From positions 62,788,255 to 62,852,254 of the forward strand of contig OZ024933.1 of NCBI GenBank assembly GCA_964017235.1: a DNA stretch of 64,000 nucleotides, read 5' to 3'. Shown piece after piece: positions 20,918 to 34,394 of this stretch. The position numbers and the translations under genes were made by a program. How positions within the stretch are numbered: the first letter of the stretch is position 1; every line of letters starts with the position of its first letter. This DNA is from Sabellastarte sp. h YS-2021 (taxonomy: Eukaryota; Annelida; Polychaeta; Sabellida; Sabellidae). The notes under the pieces were generated by a model, which was given only the letters and a program-made list of their open reading frames with translations, was not told where the DNA came from and did not search any database.

Positions 20918-21516
20918 AATAAAAGATTAGGATATCCTGTCTGAATTATTTACAATAAGATAAACTGTATTTGAAATAGGTTAAGCAGTTGAATTTGGAA
21001 ACCCAGCAAAAATAAAATGTCCAGTGGTAGTAGTGTCAACGGAATCACACAAAAAGAATCTGTTGACAACAAAGAGATCTTAAAATGTTATAAAGCAGTT
21101 TCATGTGGATAATTTGAAAAAGAAGATTAAATTCAGGACATAGAAAATTGTCCTTTGAAATTCCATGAAAAATGTCCTCAACATTGACTAGCATTTTAAT
21201 ATTTATGACAACTTGTCTGGCTGGACCTCAGTCACTAACCAATGATTGGTATCTTCAATATGCTCAGGATTTGGTTCCAGTTATGGCTTCGACTTCATAT
21301 CCCCCAGAATACAGCAGTGAATACAGCAGTGTCTGATGCTTGGACCTCAAACATAGTTCCTGTTTTAGTTTAATGTGACTTCAGCTCACTCTGTGTCCAC
21401 TGAGTCCACTGTCTGTGTTTGTGTATTCAGTAAACTCAGATTATTTTGGTAAGATTGTATCATATGAATCTGTTTACTTATGATGGTTGTAATTCTGATG
21501 ATTCTTGTTGAATAAA
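20918..21516 (+). terminator. candidate flotillin-2 polyadenylation signals
   Basis: AATAAA occurs at 20918-20923 (272 bases past the stop codon) and at 21511-21516. Either could end the flotillin-2 transcript. No downstream element is distinctive, and later AATAAA sites also exist (for example 28389), so the true end is unresolved. Confidence 0.5.
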
Positions 21517-22770
21517 AGAAAAATCTTTAGCCAGGCATATATACCATAAGGAACCTAACCGAGTTGCTAATGATAAATAATACTCTTAATTTACAAACTA
21601 TGAATTGTGTCTATTGTGGAACCAAGATACAATTTTTGATTTGACAAAAAAAAAATTACAAAGCAATAAATATTGGGCACACCCACAAATGGGTGTTCCA
21701 GTATCACCATATATAAACAGGCTGGGTTACAGAAAGTTGATTTAAAAGAAAGCTGATATACAAGTTTTACTCATCAAAATTATTTGGAAAAGTAATAAAT
21801 CTTTAAAGAAAAACAAAAAACAGTTATAATTTCTACAATTTGTTTGATAAACTCAAGATGCTGGTTGGTATATTTTGTTTCAATGCTTTGAGTAACTTTA
21901 TCTTGATACTAGTGCCACCAAACCATCTTTGAGACATTTATACTTGAGATTAATGTTTGATTTAATGTTTTCAACCATTGAAAACATGGCCTCAATAAAT
22001 AGTAACTGAAGGAAATGTGAGTAATGTATAGATGACAGAATAATGTCTGTGAATAATTCAGAATTTTCTTAATTTGGTTGCTATCTTGAAAAATGGTGTT
22101 TATCTTCAAAACCATGTTACTTGTCCTTTTCCGGTGGATACATCTTGCATCTGGCCCAAGTGCGTCCTCGGTCTGGTTTCTGTTTGATATGTAATGTTGG
22201 TGTACAAATATGTCTACAACATTCTGAAATTATTTCTATTGGAAATGTGAGTATGGTGTATTTTATGTATTTTTAGTACTTTACTAGTCAGAATGGAATT
22301 AAAGATTTCTGCTTGTTTTTACTGCTTGTTACATTTTTTTCTGTGGACTTACCTAACAGTTATACAATATTCACTGTTAGATTTTTTACCAGAGTTATGA
22401 ATTTTTAACAAAGAGTATTAATATGATAATATGAAAGCAAATCAACTGAATAAGTAAGAAATTCAAATTGATAAGCTCTGTTGATTGAATGTGTATAAGT
22501 AATGGTTCTTTTTTTTCAATCTTGATTGAATGTTATTGTTGTGTATAAATAACACGGTCATTTAATGTGGTCAACATTTGTTACTGATTTAAAAGAAAAA
22601 AAGTGAAAATGTATAGTTTTGCTTGTTAAACAGTGTAGGAGGCAGTTTTGCATTTAATCTTCTGTCCTTTTAATTGTGAAGAAACCTTTTCACTAATGTC
22701 CATTAAGCCACAACATGCAAGATTCTCCACTTGACATAATCCTGTTAAAATGATGCAGGGGCTTGACACC
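21517..22770. other. intergenic or 3' UTR sequence, no gene seen
   Basis: AT-rich sequence downstream of flotillin-2. Open frames here are short and without recognisable motifs. Confidence 0.4.
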
Positions 22771-22778
22771 CTGGGAAC

Positions 22779-23224
22779 TAGTGCAGTAACGATGCGGCTC
22801 GACTTGGTCGTAGTCGGTCGCGAGCGTTGAAATTACGACGCGTCGGTTCATACATTATAAAGATCGATTTTTCATCAAATCTTTTATAATACACCAAAAT
22901 GTTACTTACCTAATAAAATTGTATGATAATTAGCGTTTTTAAAGAAAACAGTCACATTTTAATTTGTGACAGCTTTCAAGTGGAAACAACAATGGCTGCT
23001 CCCCTCAATTTTTTAACCGCAAATATAAATTCTCATGAGATTCAATAATTCATTGGATAGGGTCGAAGATCAAACTACGAAAATTCGTTTTTTATTTAAA
23101 ACCGGCTAATTAATATATTTCTTCTGGAGTACTTGACAAACACTAGTGGGACTTTCGTCGCTTCACTGTCGACCATTACTTCCGGCGCATCGACTCTAGT
23201 ATTTCTTGACGACTTACAGCACTA
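22779..23224. mobile_element. hAT-like MITE with exact 8-bp target duplication
   Basis: A 446-bp element bounded by CTGGGAAC at 22771-22778 and 23225-23232, an exact 8-bp direct repeat. Left terminus TAGTGCAGTAACGATGC; right terminus as reverse complement TAGTGCTGTAAGTCGTC. The shared ends TAGTGCnGTAA match the MITE at 17759-18072. No transposase is encoded. A 63-codon open frame crossing its right boundary is coincidental. Confidence 0.88.
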
Positions 23225-23232
23225 CTGGGAAC

Positions 23233-25513
23233 CAGTTGTTAGGCAGTCTTTGTCTGAAGCTGGCTGTACATTAATAACTACTAACTACTGTGTCATTTCT
23301 GAAAAGCAGATCTTTAATGACTGAAGATTTCTAGTAATGGCTCAACGAAAGAATTGATACTTCTGTTCAGAACAATATTGACAGATTAAAATAAAGATGT
23401 TACTTTCACGAATTTAGATGTGATTGAAATAGCCAAAATTTAATTCATTCATTAAAATGAAATGTGAATAGTTTGGGTAACCTCTTGATGTGTATTTGGC
23501 TATGAATAGATAGATGTGTCTGCCCATAACTCAAAACTCCATGCATTATTATCTCCTATTCTGTAGCTCTTGGACACATTCAAGTTTCTCTGTTCCTTTT
23601 GTATATTACTTTGCTGTGTTTCAGTTTCATTTCACCAATTCTTTGAATTTTTATCATGAAATTTCATGATGAAAGCATTTCTAGTTATTGTAAGTTTAGA
23701 AAAAAAAAAGAATTAGGATTATTAACAGCAAACAGTGAAAATTTACTTTTAAAATACTGCAGAATACAAAACTATTGTTACAAAAATTAATAAGATTTAA
23801 GTCAGTCCAGATGACTCTTATTCAGTTTAAACCTTAGTAAGTTTCTTAACAAGGTAATTTTTGCTAAAAAAATTCCGTAAACCTGGACACACCAATATAT
23901 TCTTGGAATTTTTTCTTCTTCATTGGATTTTTCTCAGAAAGTGGGTATGGCCTAAGTAAATAAAATTAATTATAAGAATGTTAGTGAATATTGGGTGAAA
24001 TATTTATATCTTCTGTAAGAGAAATTCAATCTAAATGGATTCTACTGTGTGCGAATTTCCCTGTTGTATTCAAACAGAATTCACTGGTTCTGTGTCCTCA
24101 TTACATATTTTTATACTTCTTTGTTGAACTCTTTATTTTCAAGCATGTGTACTGTTGACTGTCCTGTATATGGATTTATATTTTATCTACTTTGTTAATC
24201 TTTTTATTCATTGTAAGTAACTGTTAAGTGTCTTTTTTGAGAATGTCTAATCATGTATTATTCAGTTGTAACTCCTCTCTGTATATCCTGTCTATGTGAA
24301 TTGTATTATAAACTATTGTTGTGTTGTAATAGAAAAGAAAGGATTGCAGTACTCCTGTCACAGAAGTAGATAGGCGTAGTGATATTTTCTGGTGCCACAC
24401 TCTGTATCACTGATGCTTTCATAAGCACCCTTCTACAATCTTTATCTATTGCTAATAAATGGATAATGTGTCATTTCAAGGTCAACTTTCTCCATTAAAA
24501 TTCAATAATAGGGATAATTTGATTCCTTTATATCCATTTTCATCAAAAGTTTCCTTATTTTAGCAGTTATTTCATATTTTATTGTGGAGAGATTTGTTTA
24601 TATCATCCACATTTTACTTCCAGTTGGTGTATGCTAAAACGCTAGTACCCAGGTTCGGGTAATTTTTTTTTGACTGGTTTTCAATGTTGTAAACGCTCAA
24701 ACCAACTTTCACAAAGACTTGGTTACATTGTCCATATGTGCCTCAGAGAGCGGATATGGTAATATGTGTAAGTAGCTGTTTGTAAATGGGCAAGTGTTCA
24801 GAAAAATAATATGAAATATAGACAAACGGATGCCAACCTGTCATACTTATCACCTACCTACTGGTAATACACAATGAAAGATATAGTTCCCACAGAACTA
24901 CTTTTACTTATTTCTGGGAGAGAAGTACTGCAATTTGGCCATAGAAAAATGTTGAAAAAACAAACCAAAAATACATAGATTATTGTTAACAAAGTGTATA
25001 TAATACTTGTGTGTGTGTTTATAAATAAGATAGACTCTGTATAACCAGAACTCCACTATCCACAGGATTTGGGTTCCAGTTGTCGTTAACTTCCCCTTTT
25101 TCCACTTGCAAAAATCCAACATTTTCTAAAGTTGACACTTCCAAGAAATCTGGTTTCACTTGAACCTGCTTTCAACTTATACTGGTCTTACTTATGCAGA
25201 GTCTCTTGTTTATGGAAGCAAGCTGTTAATACTCCAAACTTACATAAAGAAGTGTAATCATTCATGTTTAGGTATTAGAGAATTAATGACCAGTATTAAC
25301 AGGGAGACATAATGCCAATCAGTACTTTAATATTTAGCTTCATATCCAATCTCTACCAAATGTTGTTTTTTCCCCGATTCAGGGTAAACCTGGATAACCT
25401 GTACAGTGGAAACTGACATGGACTGGTCAAAGAATTTAAAATATTTACTAGCCTGCTAAGTTATAGATGCAAAGTAAACAAGCAAGTGCCAGGTGTTTTA
25501 CATTTTTGTTTGT
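23233..25513. other. AT-rich non-coding stretch
   Basis: No gene, RNA or mobile element recognised. Possible exons with good splice sites and protein-like coding were not seen on either strand. Confidence 0.4.
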
Positions 25514-25743
25514 GTTAGAATAAGAAATCTAAAATTCGCCAGGAATCTAAAATTCGCCACCTCTAAAACCTTAGTTAATTTTAGGAAGAAAATGATGTTT
25601 TTGTCTAAAAATTGGTATTTTTCAGTTCCAAAAAGCCTTAATTTACTATACCGTCAACAAATCTCACCTCCATTTATTTTATTAGTATTTCCACATGTGG
25701 CAAATTTCAGATATGTGGCGAATTTTAGATTTCTTACTCTAAC
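25514..25743. mobile_element. 230-bp MITE with 28-bp inverted repeats
   Basis: Left end GTTAGAATAAGAAATCTAAA continuing ATTCGCCA; right end as reverse complement GTTAGAGTAAGAAATCTAAA continuing ATTCGCCA (27 of 28 identical). A second, inner copy of GAATCTAAAATTCGCCA follows the left end at 25543, and the right side has a partial inner copy. No target duplication was recognised. No coding capacity. Confidence 0.75.
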
Positions 25744-28700
25744 AAGATTTCAAGTTGTGTGGGCAAAATTTCAAATGCTGGCCATAGCATAATTTATAAT
25801 TTAGATAATGTGCTAAATTAGAGCATTGTGAGCAAGAAAACGTTGTAATTATGTGTGCGGAAAATGGATATGTTTGTCCTGCAAATTTGAATGGAAATTT
25901 GTTCTTAAATTCTTATGGGAGCCCTGTTGTTGATATTGTTTCACTTTAAATACCTTGTATTTTATGAACCGTTGATTGTCCAACCGAAACTTTACTCAGT
26001 TTTAATTGAAACAGAAGTAAGGAAGTCACCTCTTTGGAGAAAATCCCCATTGCTTTGCTTGTAATTGTGGCATGCATGGCATGGCAAACGTTTAAGACAG
26101 GTGAGCATCAAACCAAATTTGTAGACAACCATTACCTAAGCCAGCTAGGTACATCGAGAAAAGTAGTTGGAGGTAACTAATACAAGGAAATTGAACTGGG
26201 TATATCAGTTCGATTCAGCAAATCAATTTGAAAATTGAGAAACATTTTTTATGCCATGTAAAGCATTATAAGGAAAAGTAGTTAACATAGGTGACAATGT
26301 GAATCAACGCCAAATTATTGCATAAAGAAGGTCCAAGTTGAATCTCCAAGAAAAATACTAAACCAGATGTTTTTGAGAAAAGAGGGTAAATGTATATTGA
26401 AAAGACCCTGCAAAGACTTTATATCTCTTGCTACAACAAAGGAAATTATATAAGAAAAAAACAAACTACTGTATACATCATAATGTGACATCTGAAATGT
26501 TCTCGACAACTGACACATGCATTGTAATTTTGAGAAAAGAACTCTGCAAGTGTGCATTATTGTAACATCAAAGCCACAATGAGAGGGAAAAAAATCCATT
26601 ATTTCCAGCATAAAAGTGATATATATATATTTGTCTGGGTGATAAAGCATGCATTCTATAGCTCATACTGTAACATACAGGGGACTTTTGACGCTTCTTG
26701 AATCACTCACCAATGGATCTAAATGCGAGTGTTTACCGATTGTTGAATTTTTACTTTTAAATGTATATTTTCCCAGTTTTACTGTTTTTGTGATCTGGTG
26801 TACATGTACTTGCATTTCAGTTGTTTTTTTTTTCTTTTAAATTTGTAAAAACATCCTCATTATGTTGTTTTTGCTGGCGTCTACCTCCGATGTAGTGGCT
26901 TTGAATTCTTCCAATACAGCATATTGGATTTTATGAGTGAGACATGTGAAATTGTCCTCGCTTAATAAAAAAACCCGCAAGGAACTTCTCTCTCCCCCTT
27001 CTATTTTCTCACCTTGTGGTAAAGTCTCTTGATAAAGTCTTTTGTAATTTTTCTGACTAAATTAGGCCTGATGGAACATTTGCTTAATGGATGCCCCCCA
27101 TGGCGATTTTCACATACCATGGTAAAAGTCACCTATTTATCAATTTGTCATTAGATATTCCAGTTTAAGTTATACAGTTGAAGGTGGTTAAATGTAGAAT
27201 AATTCTAGACAACAAACTAATTTTCATGGGGAATGTCCCAGACGACCGGATCTTTGCTTCTACTTGATAAAGAATCTTATTTTAAAAAATTATGTAAAAA
27301 TGGATCGAACTGTATTGAAGAATTTGTTTCATTGATTTCAAAGCCTGAATGATATTTGTTGCCGAATTCAGTTAAAAGTGAAGAGTTGATGTAGATCAGA
27401 CATGGACACTATAGCAACATATCCCCAAATTTCCAGAAAAATGTAGAAGTGTCATCCATGCTGCACAGATAAGCACTGTTTGGCCTTTGCACCCTAATAG
27501 TTTTGAACAATTTAAATATTCAATGTGACTTCAGTCACAAGTCTTTGGGGAAAGAGGTTACAATGGGAAATTTGTCGGAAAAGTATGGCTTGGGTATTAA
27601 TATATGTATGACCATTCAATAATAATGTTCAAAAACCTTATAGAGCAAAGAAAAAGGCATCTGAAATAAAGTACAATATATGAAGATATTAATCAAGGTG
27701 AATTCTAGATACTAAAATGGTAGGCTGGGTACTGAACGTTGATATTTTATGCGCAATTCTGGAATCGCGAATACAGAATGGTAAATAAAATAGCACTGTT
27801 GAATTCTATGTGCATGGTCCCTTTAAGTACAAGTGTAAACAACTTGTGGTTATATAAATGGTTAAAAATTTTCAAGAAATTGAGAATATTTACAGTGACA
27901 ATCTCTCAATATTTCATAAATTCTATGAAAATAGAGCAACCAAAACACTTGTCTTTTTACCCAAGATAGTATGACATATGTTTCATTGATGTAACAGCCA
28001 ACATGGCCTTGGATTTGTTAATATTTTCAAGAAAGATTTGCACCATATTTTGACCCAAATCCAAAACTGTTACAATTTTGTAATAGGAATAAATGACAAA
28101 TTTTCATGCTTATCATGATTCAAACTTTTGATCGTCTGTATTAAACCTCTCTGCCCTTGGGGCTTTGTGGATTTAATACAGGCCATCAATAGTTTAAAAC
28201 TCTTATTAAGCACGAGAATGTGTCATTTATTGCTAAAATATTGTAGCTTCACAGGTATTGTAGATAACGTGTATAAAATTTAAGTTCCTGTATAACATAT
28301 TGTCGGGGTTCTCTTTCTTTATTTCATGTCATTTTTATATAAGTGCTGAGTTTTTATATCATTGTATTAATTGTAATATTTATATAAAAATAAAGTAGCT
28401 CATGTCTCTCTTTAAAAGTGTTTAATATCTTTGTTTGTACCACCTAATGCCCATCCCCAAATTATATGTGGTTATAGTGGCTGTTATTGACATTTAGAGA
28501 AAAAAGTAAGAGGAAGGGTGTACATTACTTTAAAGCACTGTTGAACAGATGTCTAGATATCACTACCAGTTGTAAGTTGTCATGTTAAAGCCATTAGAAT
28601 GTCGTTTCTTTTGAGGGGAAGTGGATGACACGGTCCCAGATGCATGCACCATAAAACCACAATAAATCGCGTTAGAAAATTTTATTAAAAATTTGGGTCA

Positions 28701-28885
28701 TTTTGTCGGAAGGATTTGCATTAAGAAAAGTTAGTGAAAAGTGAAACTAATGGATCCACCAAAATGGAAGGTATTATTATCACAAATCTAAAAGGATAGG
28801 AAAATATAAAATGGCAAACAGCAGGCCTGTATGATAGATATTCTAAAACCTAATAAAGTACCAAACTATCAGTTAAAGATTAATG
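25744..28885. other. AT-rich non-coding stretch
   Basis: Nothing recognisable apart from simple repeats and an AATAAA at about 28389 in an AT-rich context (TATATAAAAATAAAGTAGC). It could be the end of an unseen transcript. Open frames are short and lack family motifs. Confidence 0.4.
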
Positions 28886-28965
28886 TCCTTAGGCAGGGGA
28901 AAATTTTCAGGGGGGAATATTTTTGGGGGGAAGATGTACTATTACATCGGCACAGTACAGTAACG
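28886..28965. repeat. G-rich 'AAAATTTTCAGGGGGG' repeat, copy 1
   Basis: TGTCCTTAGGCAGGGGAAAA followed by TTTTCAGGGGGGAATATTTTT. The same order of phrases (AAGGACAATATTTTCAGGTGGGG, GTCCTTGGTTGGGGCTAAAT-TTTCAGGAGGG) occurs at about 31720 and 32130. Family unknown. Confidence 0.55.
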
Positions 28966-29074
28966 GCTAGTGCCAGAAACATGAAAATCAAGAAACTTGC
29001 CACAATGTCATTCAAATAAATTCTGATTGGCTTATAGTTTTAGAAATTCGGTTGGTCACACGTTGTTGTCCCCT

Positions 29075-29520
29075 GCTTCTGCTTAAGCAGAAAGGGGGAC
29101 TTTAAATCTTGTTTGTCTGTTTGTCCATCTGTCTGTAACAAAAACTTTAATCTGGCCCATAACCCCCGAACCCCTTCATGGATTTTCACCAAATTTGGTG
29201 GAAGGTGTATACTAAAGAGATCTACAATTGAGCCAGTTTTCATCCGGATCCCATGAAAACTATTGCCATGACCTTTCTTATTGAAATTTTCATGTTTTGG
29301 GATTTTGTACTGTAGACTTACCTTTTTGCCAGATTTTTATCCAATTTGCTGAAAAGGTGTATCCTAAACTGCATGATCCAAGAAAAACTGGTTGGGGATT
29401 TTGTGCTTTGGACTTGACTATTTGCATTAGATTTGTTGAAAGTGTGACCCCTAAAGTGATCTATGCCTCTCAGTTTTGGGCATGATCTAGTAAAAATTGT
29501 TGCCATTGCAACCATTTATG
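29075..29520. repeat. uncharacterised dispersed repeat
   Basis: Contains TTTGTCTGTTTGTCCATCTG, TAACAAAAACTTTAATCTGG, CCATAACCCC and GATTTTCACCAAATTTGGTG, then GCCATGACCTTTC. Two internal halves repeat the order ATGG/CCATTTTTG ... CAAATTTG/CAATTTGCTG ... GTGTAT-CTAAA ... GATC (about 29175 and 29335). I have seen similar phrasing in molluscan non-coding repeats, but that is from memory and not checked. Confidence 0.35.
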
Positions 29521-29999
29521 TTTCAGTATTTAGGTTATTGGACTAAATTGTGAAAAGTGGACAATTATTGAGGCATACACAAGCAATTTGACATTAAAAT
29601 CTGTTATTGCTGCCATTTTACTTGTCACGTGACAATCAGAGGAGAATTGTTGATCACTCGAGTACTTCTTTCTTTAACAAGAAGCTACCACAATTTTTAA
29701 CAATTTTATTCCATTAATACATCTTACCGAATGGACAATTAGCTATACCAGTTGGTGCCACCCGGTCCTGCCAATCACCAGAAAAAGATTTCCTGTGAAA
29801 GCACCGGCAGAACCAGTCGTGTTAGGCATTCGCTAGGTGGTGTTACCTACTTCCTTCCTGTTTAGACAACATGCCATCATAGCATCATTTTCATTAGGTG
29901 CATGTGCATTCAGACGCTTTTTTCAAAAGTTATTTTAGGAAATACTTTGTTGAGTAATTGAGTAAAAGTAAGAACTACTTTATTAAGTGATTGTATATC

Positions 30000-31023
30000 A
30001 TGGCCTCTCCAGGACAGAAATGGAGTTGTGGACCTGTTATGGCTGCATTCGCCATACAGAGTAATTTGTGATAAGGGTCTGGGGAGTGATCCATATGTTG
30101 AAGAAAGACTGTGAACGCTGCAACTCTTTGACTTCTGATCAGAAGTCCCAAATTGCTACCCCCACCTATTAGATCCGTAACGAGAAGAAGATGGCCACTC
30201 CACAGCCCTCCTCTCTAGTTGATACTGGATCTGTTTAGATCCTTGGCCCTGTCAATGCCAGTATTTCTGACAGTAAGAAAGTGACCTCTGAAAAGAGGAA
30301 GGCAACCCCAGGAAAAGAATCTACGAAGAAGTCATCTTAGTCATCCAGCTGTTCTTCTGCTGATGAAATCAAGGCACTGGACGCTCAGTGGTCAGAGAGG
30401 TTCTCCAGACTTGAGGCCATGCTACTGGCAAAGAGTTTCCAGCCACCTAATGTCAATCTACTTTTCAGTAGATTTCAATCCCAGTATCACCAAAGAAACA
30501 ATCACTGGTTGGTACACCCTCTTCAGATAGACCCTTTATTCACCCTACCTGACCGATCGGTCAGACCTCTTTCAGTTAACGGTTCTAATGAGATGCCAGC
30601 TATTCAACCTATCACACTGGTCAGCCAGTTTACAATCAGCCAGGCCCCTGCCGGTGCCTGCCAGAAGGGTTGACCTGCTACATCAGTTGCTGGTGTAGAT
30701 CATCACCAATCTATAACCAGCTTCCAGAGATATGCCTATTCTGCAGCCTGTAAGACTGGCAAGCCAATTTACTGCCACCCAGCCATTGACCGGTACCAGT
30801 GACAAGGTCCTCTCTACCACATCAACTGCCAGTACTACCCTTCAGTATCCAGACTCAGACTCTGACCAATAAACTGATCCCACTTCCCTTGTCCATCTCT
30901 GAAGAAGAGGGCGAATTGTCTGACCAGAAAACCGGCATACCAGAACAGGAACCTGATCAACAGATATTGGAGGAGCAAAACTACCAGGAAACCATTAGAG
31001 GGATCAGGGCCCTTATTCACTAA
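30000..31023 (+). pseudogene. DIRS gag remnant (second copy)
   Basis: ATG at 30000 (MASPGQKWSCGPVMAA) is soon stopped. Further on the frame SSADEIKALDAQWSERF, SRLEAMLLAKSFQPP is a typical DIRS gag helix, followed by a Pro/Gln/Thr-rich segment to about 31020. This copy keeps more gag than the element at 9506-15571. A continuing gag-like part is seen after the nested insertion, for example RPFLSPKSLAFRSIAHE-like text around 32540-32590. Confidence 0.6.
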
Positions 31024-31211
31024 ACCTTTATTTCAAGAAATCTTTAAAAGTAAGGATTTCCTTTATTTCTGACCCCTTCATTTGTTTTGGTATTCATTAA
31101 ACTTCATCCAAACAAAGGAGCCTAACTTTCTTTCATTAAATTTCTAGGAAACCTTAAAATCTAGGAAATCCTTGACTTTCAAGTGAATCTTGAATTTTGA
31201 TATTCACTAAC

Positions 31212-32290
31212 CAGGGGCGGATCCAGCTTTTAAGTAAGGTGGGGGTTCACATCGAGTAAGGTGTACCCCCCCCCCCCCCCCCCCCCGTAAGATATTCCCC
31301 CTGGGGCGATGTTTTCTAGAATATGTTTTCCCCCGTCATGAAAATCTCCCCACCTGTACCAACAGTAGCAAAATATAACTTTGGACAGATCTGCTTTATT
31401 TTAAATTTACTTTAAAAAACCACTTAATAGAGAAAGAAGGAACTGCACACCAAAATTATTGTGATCAAAACATAATAAAGCTTTCAGATGCCTTAGAATA
31501 GAGTTTTCGGTTGTCTTGCCAAATTAAACTTAATTATTTATGATTCATGAAATTCACACATAATTTTAGTTTCCGAATAATTATATCTCAGGCTATAAAC
31601 TTATAAAATTCTTTTATTTGGAAAATGATTATTATCATTTACTACTTTCAGCAACAATATCAAAAGAACCCCACTAATCCACAGTGCTTTTGGTCAGAGA
31701 TGTTCTTTCGGTGTTGGTTAAGGACAATATTTTCAGGTGGGGGGGAGGGGGGGGGGGTATTATTTTTCAGCACTTCTTTCTGAGAAATCTACTTATAAAA
31801 TGATTGCAATTTACATGCTTATTTTTTTTCTTATTTGTCATTTAACTACTGCTTTACAGAGCAGTGAGCATGATGAGGCCTGGCAAAGTCTTTTGTGTTA
31901 CTGTTTAATCATTATGATAATTACACTTTTTTCGATGGAAAAGATATGGAACAAAAGAAAATCTGTAACAGAAAAGTTGCCTGGTCTAAGTTCTGATATT
32001 AATATTAATTAATGATTTAATGTATGTTTCAAATAAACAGACACAGGGTGGGAGATATTCTCAGGGTGTTATTTACTTCCAATAACGAAAGAAAACTCTA
32101 AACCACAGTTTTATTTATCAAAAATTATTGTCCTTGGTTGGGGCTAAATTTTCAGGAGGGTGGTATTATTTTCCAATAAATCTCCCCCGGTGGGGAAATT
32201 TTTAGGAAATAAACCCCTGGGGTAATACCTTTTAGAAAATACTCCTCTGGGGGGATTTATGGGGGGACTGAACATTACAACGGTCCCAGA
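31212..32290. mobile_element. nested insertion(s) within the decayed DIRS copy
   Basis: Interrupts the gag region. It begins CACTAACCAGGGGCGGATCC, the same start as the MITE at 59834, has a 21-base C run (31266-31286), and ends among repeated phrases AAATCTCCCCC / AATAAACCCCTGGGG / AATACTCCTCTGGGGGG (32185-32265). Two copies of the 'GGACAATATTTTCAGG' module (31720, 32130) lie inside. More than one insertion event is likely; boundaries are approximate. Confidence 0.5.
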
Positions 32291-32889
32291 AGCCAATCAA
32301 CTGGTAAAATATCAGTGAAACTTCCATCAGATGACTGGCTCTGCCTAAAGTTAGATAAGTTGACCCTGACACTGACAGAAGGCTACCGTTCCCATAGTAC
32401 TGATACCAATAGACTGTCTAAGGACGAGTTTGTAAACGTTCCTCATACTCAGAGGTGATATGATGTGTACTCGGCCTGAAGTCACTGGCCTAATGAACCA
32501 TCAAAACTCAAAAGTGCTTACATCAGACTTGCAAGACCATTCCTGTCTCCAAAATCACTGGCTTTCCGGTCCATAGCACATGAAACCCCGAGGAAATGGG
32601 AGAGGTTGGCCAGAGACTCAATTAACCTTTATTTGCAATCAGGCAGCTGGCTTAAGTGGTTGGTTAATGTTCAGGCCAATCTGGCCTGAAGGTCATTCAG
32701 GATGGAAAAAAACTAAGGAGAAATCTGCCACTAAAACACAGTAACCAGGTGATGAACTAGCCTACTTATAGACTCTCAACGAGAGCATCACACATGCTGT
32801 GGCTGCCATTAAATGTAAATTGTTTTGCTGTGAATTCATGTACATTTTGTCACAGGGCAGCCACAAAAGAAAGCCCTCCTCAGGAAAAA

Positions 32890-34348
32890 CTACCTGATGG
32901 ATGACTTACATGCACTTATTCAAAAGAATGCAGTAGAAAAGGTCAAAACTCTGGCATCTCTGGCTTTCTTCAACAGACTTTTCTTGGTTCCAAAACCCAA
33001 CAACAAGCGGATACTTATCCTAGATCTGAGCTCATTGAACAAATATATGAAATCAAACACTTTTAAAATGAAGACACCAGAGAGCATAAGGACTTCCTTG
33101 CAGAAAGGAAAATTTCGCGTCCAGGGTCAATCCTACTAATTCAAAGTTGTACCGTTTGGTCTGCCCACTGCTCCAATAGGATTCACAGCAGTAGTCAAGG
33201 AAGTCAAACTGATGGCTCAAAACAAGGGTATAAGAGTCCACCAGTATTTAGATAATTGATTGGTCAGAGCCACATCCCACCAAGCTGGTCTCCAGCATAT
33301 CCACACCAAAATAGCTCTGTGCAAGGAATTAGGTGGGATAGTAAACAGAGAAATCAGAACTGGCACCCAAACATAACTTAAAAATTGGGGAGCTTCTCAC
33401 CGATCCTTACTGTCGAATCAAGCAGCTCATGTCCTTCATAGGCCTATTAACAGCTACAGAGAAACAAGCTCACCTTGGTTTGCTCCACATGAGACCAATG
33501 AAAAATCATTGGAAAAACCCGGAATCACTGGAAAAGGTGATCCCAATCTCAAGATCTCTCCACCCATACTTGAGACGGTGGCTCCAAGCGGCAAATGTCC
33601 TACAAGAACAGCCACTAAACCCACTCAGCCATGCTCTTCAGAATCTTACAGATGCCGCAAGAGAAGACTGGGGCTCTCACCCAGGAGATCCCACTTCAAC
33701 TGGCCCCTGCCTGGCCCCTGCCAGAAAGCAAGTTGTAAAAAAACTACCTGAACTAAAGGCGATCTTCTTGGCCCTAAAACAGTTTCAATACCTCTGTTCA
33801 GATAAGATTGTACTCAGCAACAGACAGTGCAGTTGTTGTCTACATACACAAGGAAGGAGGAATGAATTCGAGACCACTGTGTGCCCTACCAAGGAGAATT
33901 CTGACCTGGTGCTCCAGAAAGCAGGTGCCTCAAGGCCCGACACATTCCAGACCAGCTAAAGGTGGTAGAAGACAAGCTATCCAGGCTAGGCAAGACTACC
34001 AGCGTGGTCTTTCCAGTTAATATGCACCAGGTTAACCAACATCAAATGTTTGCAATGAGGTTCAATGACAAGTTATCTCCGTTCATGTCACCAGTTCCAG
34101 ACCCCCTAGCCTGGTCAGTAGGTGTACTCTGTCTACATTGTGAGGATCTGGACCTATATGCATTCCTACCAGTAGCCATTCTTGGCAAGGTGGTGGCAAA
34201 ACTAAGGGACTACCCTTGCAGGAAAAGCATCCTGATTGCCCCAGGATGGCCCAACAAGCCCTCGTTCTGGGATCTGGAAGTCATGTCAAGCCAGATCCCC
34301 CTGTACCTGCCCAAACTGCCGAATCTGTTGACTCAACCATTCAATTAG
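32890..34348 (+). pseudogene. DIRS reverse transcriptase-RNase H remnant (second copy)
   Basis: Recognisable in pieces: DLHALIQKNAVEKVKTLAS, FLVPKPNNKRILILDLSSLN, TPESIRTSLQKGKF then an internal deletion to RVQGQSY, the active-site box as QYLDN followed by a stop (33243-33260), MSFIGLLTATEKQAHLG, and FMSPVPDPLAWSVGVL in the conserved tail. The catalytic YLDD is YLDN, so it is inactive even apart from the frame damage. Confidence 0.8.
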
Positions 34349-34394
34349 ATGATTCCACACAAGAATCTGTCACATTTAAATAACCATGCTTGGT

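Noticed and set aside
23133-23324. 63-codon open frame
   Set aside because: It crosses the right boundary and target duplication of the MITE at 22779-23224.
31737-32012. 91-codon open frame with a hydrophobic stretch
   Set aside because: Starts in a G-rich simple repeat inside the nested insertion; the hydrophobicity follows from T-rich sequence.
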